Shown piece after piece: positions 25,242 to 33,178 of a stretch of 58,521 bases of DNA; position 1 is the stretch's first letter, and every line of letters starts with the position of its first letter. The stretch is from JAVBPR01 sp031549485. GTDB taxonomy: Bacteria > Bacillota > Clostridia > Oscillospirales > Feifaniaceae. Where the stretch lies: positions 1 to 58,521 of the forward strand of contig JAVBPR010000005.1 of the NCBI GenBank assembly GCA_031549485.1, written 5' to 3'. The notes below the pieces were generated by a model. The model had not been told where the DNA came from. It searched no databases and saw nothing but the letters and a program-made list of their open reading frames with translations. Both the position numbers and the translations under genes were made by a program.

Positions 25242-27425
25242 CTATATCAAGCTGAGCTGCTCGTCTTGCAAAATCTTATCGTCCTCCGAAAGCGCGCTGC
25301 CCGCCGCAGGGATATTTTTTGTCCTGTATTTATTCGGATTTGCAAAATCATTTTCCTCAAAAAGCGCGACGCTGTAAAGTTTATTTTTCGCCCTCTGCGT
25401 CATTACCGCAACGCCTGCTGTCGACCGCGTCGTCTTCGCGTTCATCATCGCGGAGGAGGCGATAAGAATTTTTCCGTTTGTTGAAGTCAGCACAAACTCG
25501 CGCTCTTCGGTGATATATTTTATCGCGACAAGCGGGCTTTTCCCCGAAAACGCCGAGGTGAGCTTCTTCCTGTTTTGTTTTGTCGCGTACGACTCGATAT
25601 CGACCTTTGCACATTTTCCGTCTTCGTAGAAAAAGAGAACGAAGCCTTTGTAATCGGTCGTTATCACCGCGCCGACAAAATTCTCGCCCTGCTCGAACGA
25701 GAGTTTCGTCCCGAGAAAGTCGCCGAGAAGCGAGGCTTTGGTATCCTCAAAATCATAGAGTTTTGCTTTATAGCATTGCTGTTTATCGGTAAAAACGAGA
25801 ATTTCGCTTTTATTCGTGCATTCTATCTCGCTTATTACCGCGTCGTCCTCTTTTAGCTTCTGCTCGCTGTTCCCGCGAAGCGAAAGCGGCGTAATTTTCT
25901 TAAAATATCCCTGTTTTGTGATAAACGCCGTTACGGGATAATCCTCAATATGCTCGGTCGGCTCATAAACCGTGATTTCATCGCTGTAAATGATATCGCT
26001 TTTTCTCGGCGCGCCGTATTTTTTCTTTACCGCCGAAAGCTCGTCGATGATATATTTTTTAAGCCGTTTTTGGTTATCGCGAAGGTCGGTTAAATCTTCT
26101 ATCTCGGCTATGAGGCTGTCGATTTCGGCAATTTTTTTCAGCACATTTTCGCGGTTGAGCGCGCGGAGCTTTATCTCCGCGATATACTCGCCCTGAATTT
26201 CGTCGATTCCAAACCCTATCATAAGATTCGGAACAACTTCTTTTTCATCTTCGGTGTTTTTAATTATCGCAATCGCCTTGTCGATATCCAGCAAAATCGC
26301 TTTGAGCCCTTTAAGGAGATGGAGCCGCTCTTTTTTCTTGTTTATATCAAAAACTACGCGGCGGCGAATGCACTCGGTGCGGAACGCCGTCCATTCCTCG
26401 AAAATCTCGCGGACGCCGCAAACGCGCGGCACGCCGGCGATAAGCAGATTGAAATTGCAGGCAAAGCTGTCTTCAAGCGGTGTTTGCTTATAGAGTTTTG
26501 CCATAAGCGCTTCGGGCTCGGTTCCGCTTTTAATATCGATGGCAATTTTGAGACCGTCTATATCGCTTTCGTCGCGGACATCCGAAATCTCGCGAATTTT
26601 GCCGCCCTTAACAAGCTCAACTATTTTGTCGATAATCGCTTCTATCGTCGTCGTATAAGGGATTTCCCTTATTTCGATGCATTTTTCTTTTTTGTCGTAA
26701 CTGTATTTCGAGCGGACCTTAAAGCTGCCTCTTCCGCTCTCGTAAATCGCGTTCATTTCATCCTGCGAAAGGACGATATATCCGCCTGTCGAAAAGTCCG
26801 GCGCAATAAGGGTTTCGATAACATTATGATTTGGGTTTTTAATAAGCTCTATCGCCGTATCGCAGACTTCGGAAAGGTTAAAAGAGCAGATATTGCTCGC
26901 CATTCCGACCGCTATTCCCTGGTTCGGGTTGACAAGAATATTCGGAAACGCGACCGGCAGAAGAACCGGCTCGTCCATCGTGTTGTCGTAGTTCGGCATA
27001 AAATCGACCGTGTCTTTTTCTATCTCCTTAAAGACCTCGGCACATATCGAGTCGAGCTTGCATTCGGTATATCGCGCTGCGGCATATGCCATATCGCGCG
27101 AATAAACCTTGCCGAAATTCCCCTTGCTGTCGACCAGCGGATAAAGCAGCGATTCGTTTCCGCGCGCGAGGCGGACAAGCGTTTCGTAAATCGCCGAATC
27201 GCCGTGGGGGTTGAGCTTCATCGTCTGCCCGACGACATTTGCGCTTTTTGTTTTCGCTCCGTTTAATAGCCCCATTTTATACATAGTGAAAAGCAGTTTT
27301 CGGTGCGACGGCTTAAAACCGTCGATTTCGGGAATCGCGCGGCTCATAATAACGCTCATGGCGTATGGCATAAAGTTTTTTTCGATTGTCTCGGTTATCG
27401 GCTGCGGAAATTCGTTTTTCTTCAT
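25242..27425 (-). CDS. Type II topoisomerase subunit A (ParC/GyrA-like, divergent clostridial type)
   Basis: 727 residues. Breakage-reunion domain with catalytic Tyr119 in AARYTE, MSRAIPEIDGFKPSHRK at the N-terminus and NPNQGIAVGMASNI. The C-terminal part (about 480-727) has degenerate beta-pinwheel blades. No canonical GyrA box is seen, so decatenation or relaxation is more likely than supercoiling. The ATG is chosen because GGAG lies 6 bases upstream. It forms an operon with the subunit B gene 20 bp upstream. It is shorter than typical GyrA (about 820), consistent with the second topoisomerase set found in many Clostridia. Confidence 0.92.
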   Translation of the reverse strand: MKKNEFPQPITETIEKNFMPYAMSVIMSRAIPEIDGFKPSHRKLLFTMYKMGLLNGAKTKSANVVGQTMKLNPHGDSAIYETLVRLARGNESLLYPLVDSKGNFGKVYSRDMAYAAARYTECKLDSICAEVFKEIEKDTVDFMPNYDNTMDEPVLLPVAFPNILVNPNQGIAVGMASNICSFNLSEVCDTAIELIKNPNHNVIETLIAPDFSTGGYIVLSQDEMNAIYESGRGSFKVRSKYSYDKKEKCIEIREIPYTTTIEAIIDKIVELVKGGKIREISDVRDESDIDGLKIAIDIKSGTEPEALMAKLYKQTPLEDSFACNFNLLIAGVPRVCGVREIFEEWTAFRTECIRRRVVFDINKKKERLHLLKGLKAILLDIDKAIAIIKNTEDEKEVVPNLMIGFGIDEIQGEYIAEIKLRALNRENVLKKIAEIDSLIAEIEDLTDLRDNQKRLKKYIIDELSAVKKKYGAPRKSDIIYSDEITVYEPTEHIEDYPVTAFITKQGYFKKITPLSLRGNSEQKLKEDDAVISEIECTNKSEILVFTDKQQCYKAKLYDFEDTKASLLGDFLGTKLSFEQGENFVGAVITTDYKGFVLFFYEDGKCAKVDIESYATKQNRKKLTSAFSGKSPLVAIKYITEEREFVLTSTNGKILIASSAMMNAKTTRSTAGVAVMTQRAKNKLYSVALFEENDFANPNKYRTKNIPAAGSALSEDDKILQDEQLSLI

Positions 27426-27445
27426 TTTTATCTCCACAAAAATCT

Positions 27446-29425
27446 TTAGGATAAATCGGCGAGCTCGACATACTGCGAGCCGTATTCGGCGATAAAATCT
27501 TTTCGCCCCTGCAAATTATCGCCGAGCATCAGGTCAAACATCTCCTCGGTCGCCTTTGCTTCCTCGGGCGTAATCGCGACGAGGCGGCGGCTGTCGGGAT
27601 TCATGGTCGTCAGCGAGAGCATTTCGGGCTCGTTTTCGCCAAGCCCTTTCGAGCGTAGAATGGTAAATTTCTCATCCTTAATTTTGCTTAAAATATCCGC
27701 TTTTTCGTTGTCGTCAAACGCAAAATAGGTCTTCTTTTTTGTCTGAATCTCGTATAGCGGCGTTTCGGCAATGTATACTTTCCGGTGTTCTATCAAGGAC
27801 GGAACAAGGCGGTAAAGCATAGCGAGAATAAGCGTTCTTATCTGAAATCCGTCGACGTCGGCATCGGTGCAGATAATAACCTTGCTCCAGCGGAGTTTTG
27901 AAAGGTCAAAGGCGTTTACGTCCTTGTTTTTTGTTTTTATCTCGACGCCGCAACCGAGAACCTTCAAAAGGTCTATGATAATTTCGTTTTTAAATATTTT
28001 ATCAAGATCGGCTTTAAGACAGTTCAGAATTTTTCCGCGAACCGGGATTATCGCCTGAAATTCAGCGTTTCGCGCCTGTTTGCAAGCGCCGAGAGCGGAA
28101 TCGCCCTCAACTATAAACAGCTCGCGATCCTCGATTTTCTTCGAGCGGCAATCTACAAATTTTTGAATTCTGCTGCTGATGTCAATTTTCCCGGTGAGGC
28201 TCCCCTTGACATTTATTCTCGTTGTTTCGGCGCGCTCTCGGGCGCGCTTATTTATTAGAATCTGCTCTGCAATTTTGTCCGCTTCAAGTTTATTTTCGAT
28301 AAAATAAACTTCTAAGCTGTGTTTTAAAAATTCGGTCATGCTCTCGGCGATAAATTTGTTGTTTATCGCTTTTTTAGTTTGGTTTTCGTAAGAAGTCTGT
28401 GTGGAAAAGCTGTTTGAAATAAGGATCAGGCTTTCGGCGATATCGCCGAAAGTTATCTTGCTTTCGTTTTTATTATATTTTCCGATGCTTTTGAGATAAG
28501 CGTCAATCCCCGCGACAAAAGCGAGTTTCACCGCTTTGTCGGGGCTTCCGCCGTGCTCCAGAAAACTTGAATTGTGATAATACTGCAAAGTGTTGTTGCT
28601 GTTTGAAAAGCAAAAGACAAAGTGCATCTTCACTTTATATTCGGGCTTATCCTCCCTGTCTTTGCCCCGCCGTTCGCAGGAAAAACTTTGCACCGAGGTG
28701 AAATTTTTGTCGTCCGCCGTTTCTTTAATGTAGTCCTCAACGCCATTTTGATAGAAAAATTCCTCGGTTTCAAAAGAAGAACCCGTTTGATTTTTAAATA
28801 TAAAACGCAGGCCGCTGTTTACAACCGCCTGTTTTTTTAAAATATCCTCGAAATATTCTTTCGGGATATTTATGTCGGTAAAAACGTCCCTGTCCGGCTT
28901 CCAAACGGTTTTTGTGCCGGTTTGTTTTTTCGCCCATTCTTCGGATTTAAGCCCGCCGACATTCTCCCCTTTTTCAAAATGCAGAGAGTATTTTTTGCCG
29001 TCGCGCAGGACTTCGACATCCATATACTGGCTTGAATACTGCGTGGCGCAGGCGCCGAGCCCGTTTAGCCCCAAAGAATATTCATAGTTTTCCCCGCTTA
29101 TATTGTTGTATTTTCCGCCGGCATATAGCTCGCAATAAACAAGTTCCCAATTATACCGCTCTTCTTTTGTGTTGTAATCGACCGGAACGCCGCGTCCGAA
29201 ATCCTCTACCGACAGGCTTCCGTCGGAAAACCGGGTGACGATGATTTTGTCGCCGTGCCCTTCCCTCGCCTCGTCGATGGAATTTGATAATATCTCAAAA
29301 AACGAATGCTCGCAGCCCTCTGCTCCGTCGCTTCCGAAAATAACGGCGGGGCGAAGGCGAACACGGTCCGCCCCTTTAAGAGATGTGATACTCTCGTTTC
29401 CGTAATTCTGTTTCTTCGCGCTCAT
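27446..29425 (-). CDS. Type II topoisomerase subunit B (ParE/GyrB-like, divergent)
   Basis: 659 residues. GHKL ATPase features: NSIDEA near residue 49, DFGRGVP near 75 and a lid region GGKYNN..YSLGLNGLGA instead of the usual GGLHGVG. The TOPRIM domain has ELFIVEGDSALGACKQARN, VRGKILN and CTDADVDGFQIRTLIL. It should bind ATP and pair with the adjacent A subunit as an A2B2 enzyme that passes DNA duplexes. ATG start, AAGGAG upstream. The drift in the ATP lid and QTK region marks it as a paralogue and not the main gyrase. Confidence 0.92.
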   Translation of the reverse strand: MSAKKQNYGNESITSLKGADRVRLRPAVIFGSDGAEGCEHSFFEILSNSIDEAREGHGDKIIVTRFSDGSLSVEDFGRGVPVDYNTKEERYNWELVYCELYAGGKYNNISGENYEYSLGLNGLGACATQYSSQYMDVEVLRDGKKYSLHFEKGENVGGLKSEEWAKKQTGTKTVWKPDRDVFTDINIPKEYFEDILKKQAVVNSGLRFIFKNQTGSSFETEEFFYQNGVEDYIKETADDKNFTSVQSFSCERRGKDREDKPEYKVKMHFVFCFSNSNNTLQYYHNSSFLEHGGSPDKAVKLAFVAGIDAYLKSIGKYNKNESKITFGDIAESLILISNSFSTQTSYENQTKKAINNKFIAESMTEFLKHSLEVYFIENKLEADKIAEQILINKRARERAETTRINVKGSLTGKIDISSRIQKFVDCRSKKIEDRELFIVEGDSALGACKQARNAEFQAIIPVRGKILNCLKADLDKIFKNEIIIDLLKVLGCGVEIKTKNKDVNAFDLSKLRWSKVIICTDADVDGFQIRTLILAMLYRLVPSLIEHRKVYIAETPLYEIQTKKKTYFAFDDNEKADILSKIKDEKFTILRSKGLGENEPEMLSLTTMNPDSRRLVAITPEEAKATEEMFDLMLGDNLQGRKDFIAEYGSQYVELADLS

Positions 29426-29590
29426 CCGCTTCTCCTTAACGCCATATCTTGTGGTTAATCATTATCATTATAAATATTTATAGGATTATTAGCAAGCAAT
29501 TTTAAAAATTCCGCGCACTTTATGCATAATTTTTCCAATACTTAATAATAATAGAAGTAGACAAGTTGTCATGCAAAGGATGAAGATAAA

Positions 29591-29803
29591 ATGAACGATG
29601 TTACTACGGAGCTCAAAAACATAAGAGAGCGGCTTTTGGTGCTTGAAAACCAGTATAACAACTGCGCCGACGAGGACCTTTTGGAGAGCTGCATATACGA
29701 GCAGAAATCGCTTCTTTGCCGCTATCGGTTTCTTTACAGGGAGGCTCTGAAAGAAGGCGTTCCGCTTGATCCGTCATTTACTTTCAGGCTGGGGGTTTTA
29801 TGA
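29591..29803 (+). CDS. DUF2508 family protein
   Basis: 70 residues, helical and charged: TTELKNIRERLLVLENQYNN, then DEDLLESCIYEQKSLLCRYRFLYREA, the YaaL-like DUF2508 pattern. The function is not known. It lies directly upstream of bofA, as yaaL-like genes do in other spore formers, supporting a sporulation-linked role. ATG start with AAAGGATGAAG upstream; a single base separates its stop from the bofA start. Confidence 0.8.
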   Translation: MNDVTTELKNIRERLLVLENQYNNCADEDLLESCIYEQKSLLCRYRFLYREALKEGVPLDPSFTFRLGVL

Positions 29804-29804
29804 T

Positions 29805-29984
29805 ATGAAAAAACTATTGCTGTTTTTGCTAAACGCCATTTTAGGAATTGCCGCTCTGCTGCTTTTAAACAAATTCGGCACCGGTTTTTTCGCGATGCCG
29901 CTCAATGCCTTTACGGTCGGCGCGGCGGCGCTTCTCGGGCTGCCGGGCGTTTTACTTATTCTTGTTTTGCTCGCTATTTTTTAG
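29805..29984 (+). CDS. bofA: BofA family pro-sigma-K processing inhibitor
   Basis: 59 residues with two hydrophobic segments: LLLFLLNAILGIAALLLLNKF and the conserved PLNAFTVGAAALLGLPGVLLILVL ending. BofA holds SpoIVFB inactive in the mother-cell-derived membrane around the forespore until the sigma-K checkpoint is passed. The ATG is chosen because GGGGG lies upstream and it starts one base after the DUF2508 stop. The short form is normal for clostridial BofA. It ends in a strong hairpin. Confidence 0.88.
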   Translation: MKKLLLFLLNAILGIAALLLLNKFGTGFFAMPLNAFTVGAAALLGLPGVLLILVLLAIF

Positions 29985-30007
29985 CTTGTTTGCCTTTACC
30001 CTGATAA

Positions 30008-30048
30008 ACAAGAAGAACCGGTTTCAAAACGAAACCGGTTCTTCTTGT
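30008..30048. terminator. Bidirectional terminator between bofA and ppa
   Basis: A perfect 18-bp stem (ACAAGAAGAACCGGTTTC with its complement) around AAAAC. The U-tract is weak on both sides, but stem strength and the convergent setting support the call. Confidence 0.85.
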
Positions 30049-30057
30049 ATCTAAAAA

Positions 30058-30591
30058 TTATTTGCAAAAAAGTTCATCATAGTTATCTATCGATTTGTTA
30101 ATAATATCGACCGCGCACGCTCTTCCGCTGACTTCGTTTACCGCGGTTTCTTTATTTTCAAGTGCTTTGTAAACGCTGAAGAAATGGCGCATTTCCTCAA
30201 ACATGTGCGGCCGAAGCTCGGAAATATCCATATAAGTGTTATATGTAGGATCCGAAAAAGGAATTGCGATTATCTTTTCATCCGGCTTGCCGGTATCTAT
30301 CATCGAAATAACCCCGATAGGATAGCAGCGCACAAGAGTCATCGGCTCGATAGGCTCGCTGCAAAGGACAAGAACGTCGAGCGGATCGAGGTCATCCGCA
30401 TATGTCCGCGGAATAAATCCGTAATTTGCGGGATAGTGAGTCGAGGTATAAAGAATCCTGTCAAGCATAAGAAATCCCGTTTCTTTATCAAGTTCGTATT
30501 TCTTTTTGCTGCCCTTTTCAATTTCTATAACCGCGACAAAATCCTCCGCCGAAATCCTTTCCGGATTTATTTCATGCCAGATGTTGCCCAT
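30058..30591 (-). CDS. ppa: Inorganic pyrophosphatase (family I)
   Basis: 177 residues. The N-terminal VIEIEKGSKKKYELDKETG, HYPANYGFIPRTYADD and the metal-binding signature DDLDPLDVLVL identify the soluble Mg-dependent family I enzyme that hydrolyses pyrophosphate to two phosphates, pulling biosynthetic reactions forward. The C-terminal YKALENKE motif is also present. ATG start with GAAGGGGG upstream. Single gene, convergent with bofA. Confidence 0.95.
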   Translation of the reverse strand: MGNIWHEINPERISAEDFVAVIEIEKGSKKKYELDKETGFLMLDRILYTSTHYPANYGFIPRTYADDLDPLDVLVLCSEPIEPMTLVRCYPIGVISMIDTGKPDEKIIAIPFSDPTYNTYMDISELRPHMFEEMRHFFSVYKALENKETAVNEVSGRACAVDIINKSIDNYDELFCK

Positions 30592-30698
30592 ATGCGCACC
30601 CCCTTCTTTTAATCTATTATAAACAAAAAATGGGAATGCGTAAAGAAAAATTAAATTTTATCGAGTATAGCGTCACTGCCGTTATCCCGTTTTTACTT

Positions 30699-30899
30699 TT
30701 AAAAAAACATTTCGTTCTCTATTGCTTCGCGGCATTTCGCTTTTTCCTCCTCTAAAAACTTATAGGGTATTTTTACGGGGCAAAAATTCGCGCATTGATT
30801 ATCTTCCCCAACCGCTATCACATAACCGATTTCGCACATTCCCTTTTGATTATAAACGCAGAATATTGATTCACAAAGTACTATTCGATTGTTATACAT
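30699..30899 (-). CDS. Small cysteine-containing protein of unknown function
   Basis: 66 residues with six cysteines (LCESIFC, MCEIG, NQCANFC, KCREA), a spacing that could bind zinc or an Fe-S cluster (inference). The ATG is chosen because GAGGAG lies upstream; a longer reading has no binding site. It is divergent from an XRE regulator across an inverted repeat GTATACCAT..ATGGTATAC, so the two may be co-regulated. I do not recognise the family. Confidence 0.6.
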   Translation of the reverse strand: MYNNRIVLCESIFCVYNQKGMCEIGYVIAVGEDNQCANFCPVKIPYKFLEEEKAKCREAIENEMFF

Positions 30900-30930
30900 A
30901 ACTTTCTCCTCTATACACCGTTTGTAAGCA

Positions 30931-30993
30931 GTATACCATCTATACCAATACACTTCAATAGTCTTATTAAAATACTATTTATACATGGTATAC
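30931..30993. promoter_or_regulatory. Candidate operator pair for the XRE regulator
   Basis: GTATACCAT (30931-30939) and ATGGTATAC (30985-30993) are exact inverted copies; CTATACC (30940-30946) is a further related half-site. They lie between the divergent small Cys protein and the XRE gene. Confidence 0.6.
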
Positions 30994-31011
30994 AGTCGAA
31001 AGGTGGTATAT

Positions 31012-31227
31012 ATGATAACATTAAATATTGATAAACTTCTAAAAGATCGTGGCAAAACTCGCTATTGGCTTAGCAAGCAAATCAGCACTGACTATGATAA
31101 TTTTTGTAAAATGGCTGCCAATAAAACAAGTTCCATAAGATTTAAAACTATTGATAACATATGTTCGGTTTTAGAAATTACACCTGCCGAGTTATTTAGT
31201 TATGATCCAAACATTGAACAAGATTAA
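31012..31227 (+). CDS. XRE-family helix-turn-helix regulator (Cro/CI-like)
   Basis: 71 residues: KLLKDRGKTRYWLSKQIST, DYDNFCKMAANKTSSIRF, TIDNICSVLEITPAELF, the compact single-domain HTH used by Cro-like repressors. The ATG is chosen for AAAGGTGG just upstream; an earlier ATG lies in the operator and lacks a binding site. Its own upstream repeats suggest autoregulation. It heads a small accessory patch with an XRE remnant and a ribbon-helix-helix protein. Confidence 0.85.
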   Translation: MITLNIDKLLKDRGKTRYWLSKQISTDYDNFCKMAANKTSSIRFKTIDNICSVLEITPAELFSYDPNIEQD

Positions 31228-31261
31228 TGTGTAACTCCGAAATATTAAAATCGGCGACAAA

Positions 31262-31468
31262 AATTTTATTGCCAATAAAATTCTAATCTACAGAAAGAAA
31301 AATAAAATCAAATAAAAGGACTTTATCGCAAAACTGCAGATTTTAGGCCTTGATATCAGCCTAACGAGTTTCGCAAGATTAGAAGGGCAACATCGGGCAG
31401 TTTCTGATTTAGAAATTAAAATTATTGCACAGGCAATGAATATCGAGCCAAACGAATTACTAAAATAA
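31262..31468 (+). pseudogene. Decayed XRE-family regulator
   Basis: One frame reads NKILIYRKKNKIK, stop, KDFIAKLQILGLDISLTSF, ARLEGQHRAVSDLEIKIIAQ, AMNIEPNELLK, stop. This is a typical XRE domain in which the Gln of the usual 'LTQ(K/E)' turn has become TAA (31313-31315). No start codon or binding site survives at the expected N-terminus. The downstream part is intact, so decay looks recent, or the locus has been cut at its 5' end. Confidence 0.75.
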
Positions 31469-31487
31469 TTATTGAGGGACTATAATT

Positions 31488-31661
31488 ATGGCAACTTTTA
31501 AAACTCAAACAGGCGTAAGAATGTATGACGATATGCTGATGAAAATTAAATTCATCGCAATGGTAAATCACCGCTCATTTAACGCACAAATTGAATATCT
31601 CGCGCAAAAATGCATTGATGAGTACGAGAAGAAAAACGGCGAAATAAAACTAAATAAATAG
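31488..31661 (+). CDS. Small ribbon-helix-helix (Arc-like) protein
   Basis: 57 residues: FKTQTGVRMYDDMLMKIKFIAMV, NHRSFNAQIEYLAQKCIDEYEKKNG. A beta-strand segment followed by two helices with the 'RSFNAQIE' turn matches Arc-like DNA-binding proteins. ATG start, GAGGG about ten bases upstream. It follows the XRE remnant and ends at a strong terminator. DNA binding is inferred from the fold pattern, and the target is unknown. Confidence 0.7.
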   Translation: MATFKTQTGVRMYDDMLMKIKFIAMVNHRSFNAQIEYLAQKCIDEYEKKNGEIKLNK

Positions 31662-31663
31662 CA

Positions 31664-31696
31664 AAAACCCCTGCGCAATACTACGCGGGGGTTTTG
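31664..31696 (+). terminator. Terminator after the Arc-like gene
   Basis: AAAACCCC..GCG with CGC..GGGGTTTT and a T-rich tail. It closely resembles the hairpin at 32705-32736. Confidence 0.85.
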
Positions 31697-31791
31697 TTAT
31701 CTTTACCTAAATGTTTAAATCTTGCAAATGAAATATATTGTTTATATTTTATATGTGCTATACTTAGTATATAAATTTTTTGGAGGTTAAT

Positions 31792-32625
31792 ATGAAAAAA
31801 ATAATTTTTTCTGCCATTTTAATTTTGGCATTATCTCTTGCAATAAACGGGTGCAGTAACGGTGCAGGCGCGAAAATAACGTCAACAACCCAGCTAAACG
31901 AAACAAACGCCGGCAGCGTGGTCGGCACCGTTCCCATCGAACAGGTCAAGGCAACTATTAAAGAAGTCTATGGCATTAGCTTTAAAGACTATAAATATTT
32001 TGATACTTTCGGCGCGGCAATCAGCGCGCTGAAAAGCGACCAGATCGACACTGTATATACCACCGAATTTACCGCAAAATATATTGTAGACAAAAATCCT
32101 GATTTATCCTATGTAAACGACGGGATTAAAAAGCTCCCGCACTCGGTTCATATGGCATATCGGAAAACCGATACCGCTCTCGGCGACGAAATCAATGCGG
32201 CGCTCGCCGAACTTAAAGCAAACGGAACTTTAGACGCTTTGAAGGAAAAATATGTCACAAATTTGAGCTCTGACACGCAACAAGCGGGCACGAAATTCGA
32301 CGGAATTCCGGGCGCGAAAACCGTTTACGTCGGCATTTCGGGAGATTTCGCGCCGCTTGACTATACGGCGGCGGACGGGAGCCCCGCCGGTTACAGCCTG
32401 GAAGTATTGTCGCTGCTTTCCAAAAAATTAAACGTCAACTTTGAGATTGTTTCACTCCATAACGACGCAAAATATATCGCGCTTTTATCAAATAAAATCG
32501 ATATTTTCTTTTTGGATATAATTATCGGAAGCGTTCCCGTAATGGAAGAAAGCAACACCCCCGAAATTGCGTATTCGGACGCATATTATGAATATGATTT
32601 GTCGGCGTTTATTGTAAAAAAATAA
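31792..32625 (+). CDS. Lipoprotein with solute-binding (SBP_bac_3) lobes in reversed order
   Basis: 277 residues with a lipoprotein signal (LALSLAINGC, lipid-modified Cys near residue 20). Residues about 30-145 match the second lobe and C-terminal helix of family 3 solute-binding proteins (SVVGTVP, FDTFGAAISALKSDQIDTVY, DEINAALAELKANGTLDALKEKY). Residues about 165-277 match the first lobe (KTVYVGISGDFAPLDY, GSPAGYSLEVLSLLSKKLNV, IAYSDAYYEYD). So one binding protein seems to be present in permuted order. It would bind an amino acid or similar ligand outside the membrane. ATG start with TTGGAGG upstream. No ABC permease or ATPase is adjacent. Confidence 0.8.
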   Translation: MKKIIFSAILILALSLAINGCSNGAGAKITSTTQLNETNAGSVVGTVPIEQVKATIKEVYGISFKDYKYFDTFGAAISALKSDQIDTVYTTEFTAKYIVDKNPDLSYVNDGIKKLPHSVHMAYRKTDTALGDEINAALAELKANGTLDALKEKYVTNLSSDTQQAGTKFDGIPGAKTVYVGISGDFAPLDYTAADGSPAGYSLEVLSLLSKKLNVNFEIVSLHNDAKYIALLSNKIDIFFLDIIIGSVPVMEESNTPEIAYSDAYYEYDLSAFIVKK

Positions 32626-32704
32626 TCCGGAATATCATCCGCTTTGGCAAAATATTTTTCGGCGGCGCTTTATAGTCAGCTATTTATAAAAAGAAAATAA
32701 ACAT

Positions 32705-32736
32705 AAAAACCCCCGCGCATAATGCGCGGGGGTTTT
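32705..32736. terminator. Bidirectional terminator between the lipoprotein gene and rplL
   Basis: AAAACCCCCGCGCAT pairs with ATGCGCGGGGGTTTT around a single A, with T-rich sequence on either strand. Confidence 0.93.
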
Positions 32737-32752
32737 GTTAAGTAAAATTAAT

Positions 32753-33127
32753 TTACTTGAGCTCAACAGTAGCGCCTGCTTCTTCAAGCTTCGCTTTGAT
32801 GCTGTTTGCTTCATCTTCGGAAACGCCTTCTTTAAGGCTTTTCGGAGCGGCGTCAACAAGGTCTTTCGCTTCTTTGAGGCCAAGGCCTGTGATTTCGCGA
32901 ACAACTTTGATAACGTTGATTTTCGAAGCGCCTGCGCTAGCGAGAATAACTTCGTAGTCGCTTTTTGCTTCAGCAGCTTCGCCAGCGCCAGCACCGGCAG
33001 CCGGAGCTGCAACAGCCATAGCGGCAGCGGAAACACCGAATTCTTCTTCGATTGCTTTTACGAGCTCAGAAAGCTCCAAAACGGTAAGTGCTTTGATATC
33101 GTCTATCATTTTTTTAATATCAGCCAT
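32753..33127 (-). CDS. rplL: 50S ribosomal protein L7/L12
   Basis: 124 residues. The N-terminal dimerisation helices (MIDDIKALTVLELSELVKAI), an Ala/Gly hinge (AAMAVAAPAAGAGAG) and the C-terminal factor-binding domain (KINVIKVVREITGLGLKEAK) are all typical. L12 dimers on L10 recruit translation GTPases. ATG start with GGAGGAT upstream, 51 bp after rplJ. Last gene of the minus-strand operon; a terminator and a convergent gene follow where rpoB is usually found. Confidence 0.97.
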   Translation of the reverse strand: MADIKKMIDDIKALTVLELSELVKAIEEEFGVSAAAMAVAAPAAGAGAGEAAEAKSDYEVILASAGASKINVIKVVREITGLGLKEAKDLVDAAPKSLKEGVSEDEANSIKAKLEEAGATVELK

Positions 33128-33178
33128 TTGATTTATCCTCCAAAATTATAATTTTTAAAAATTTTTATGCGGCTGGGG

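Noticed and set aside
24642..25255. Long plus-strand frames opposite DUF3842 and its leader
   Set aside because: Antisense to well-supported coding sequence, with no ribosome binding site.
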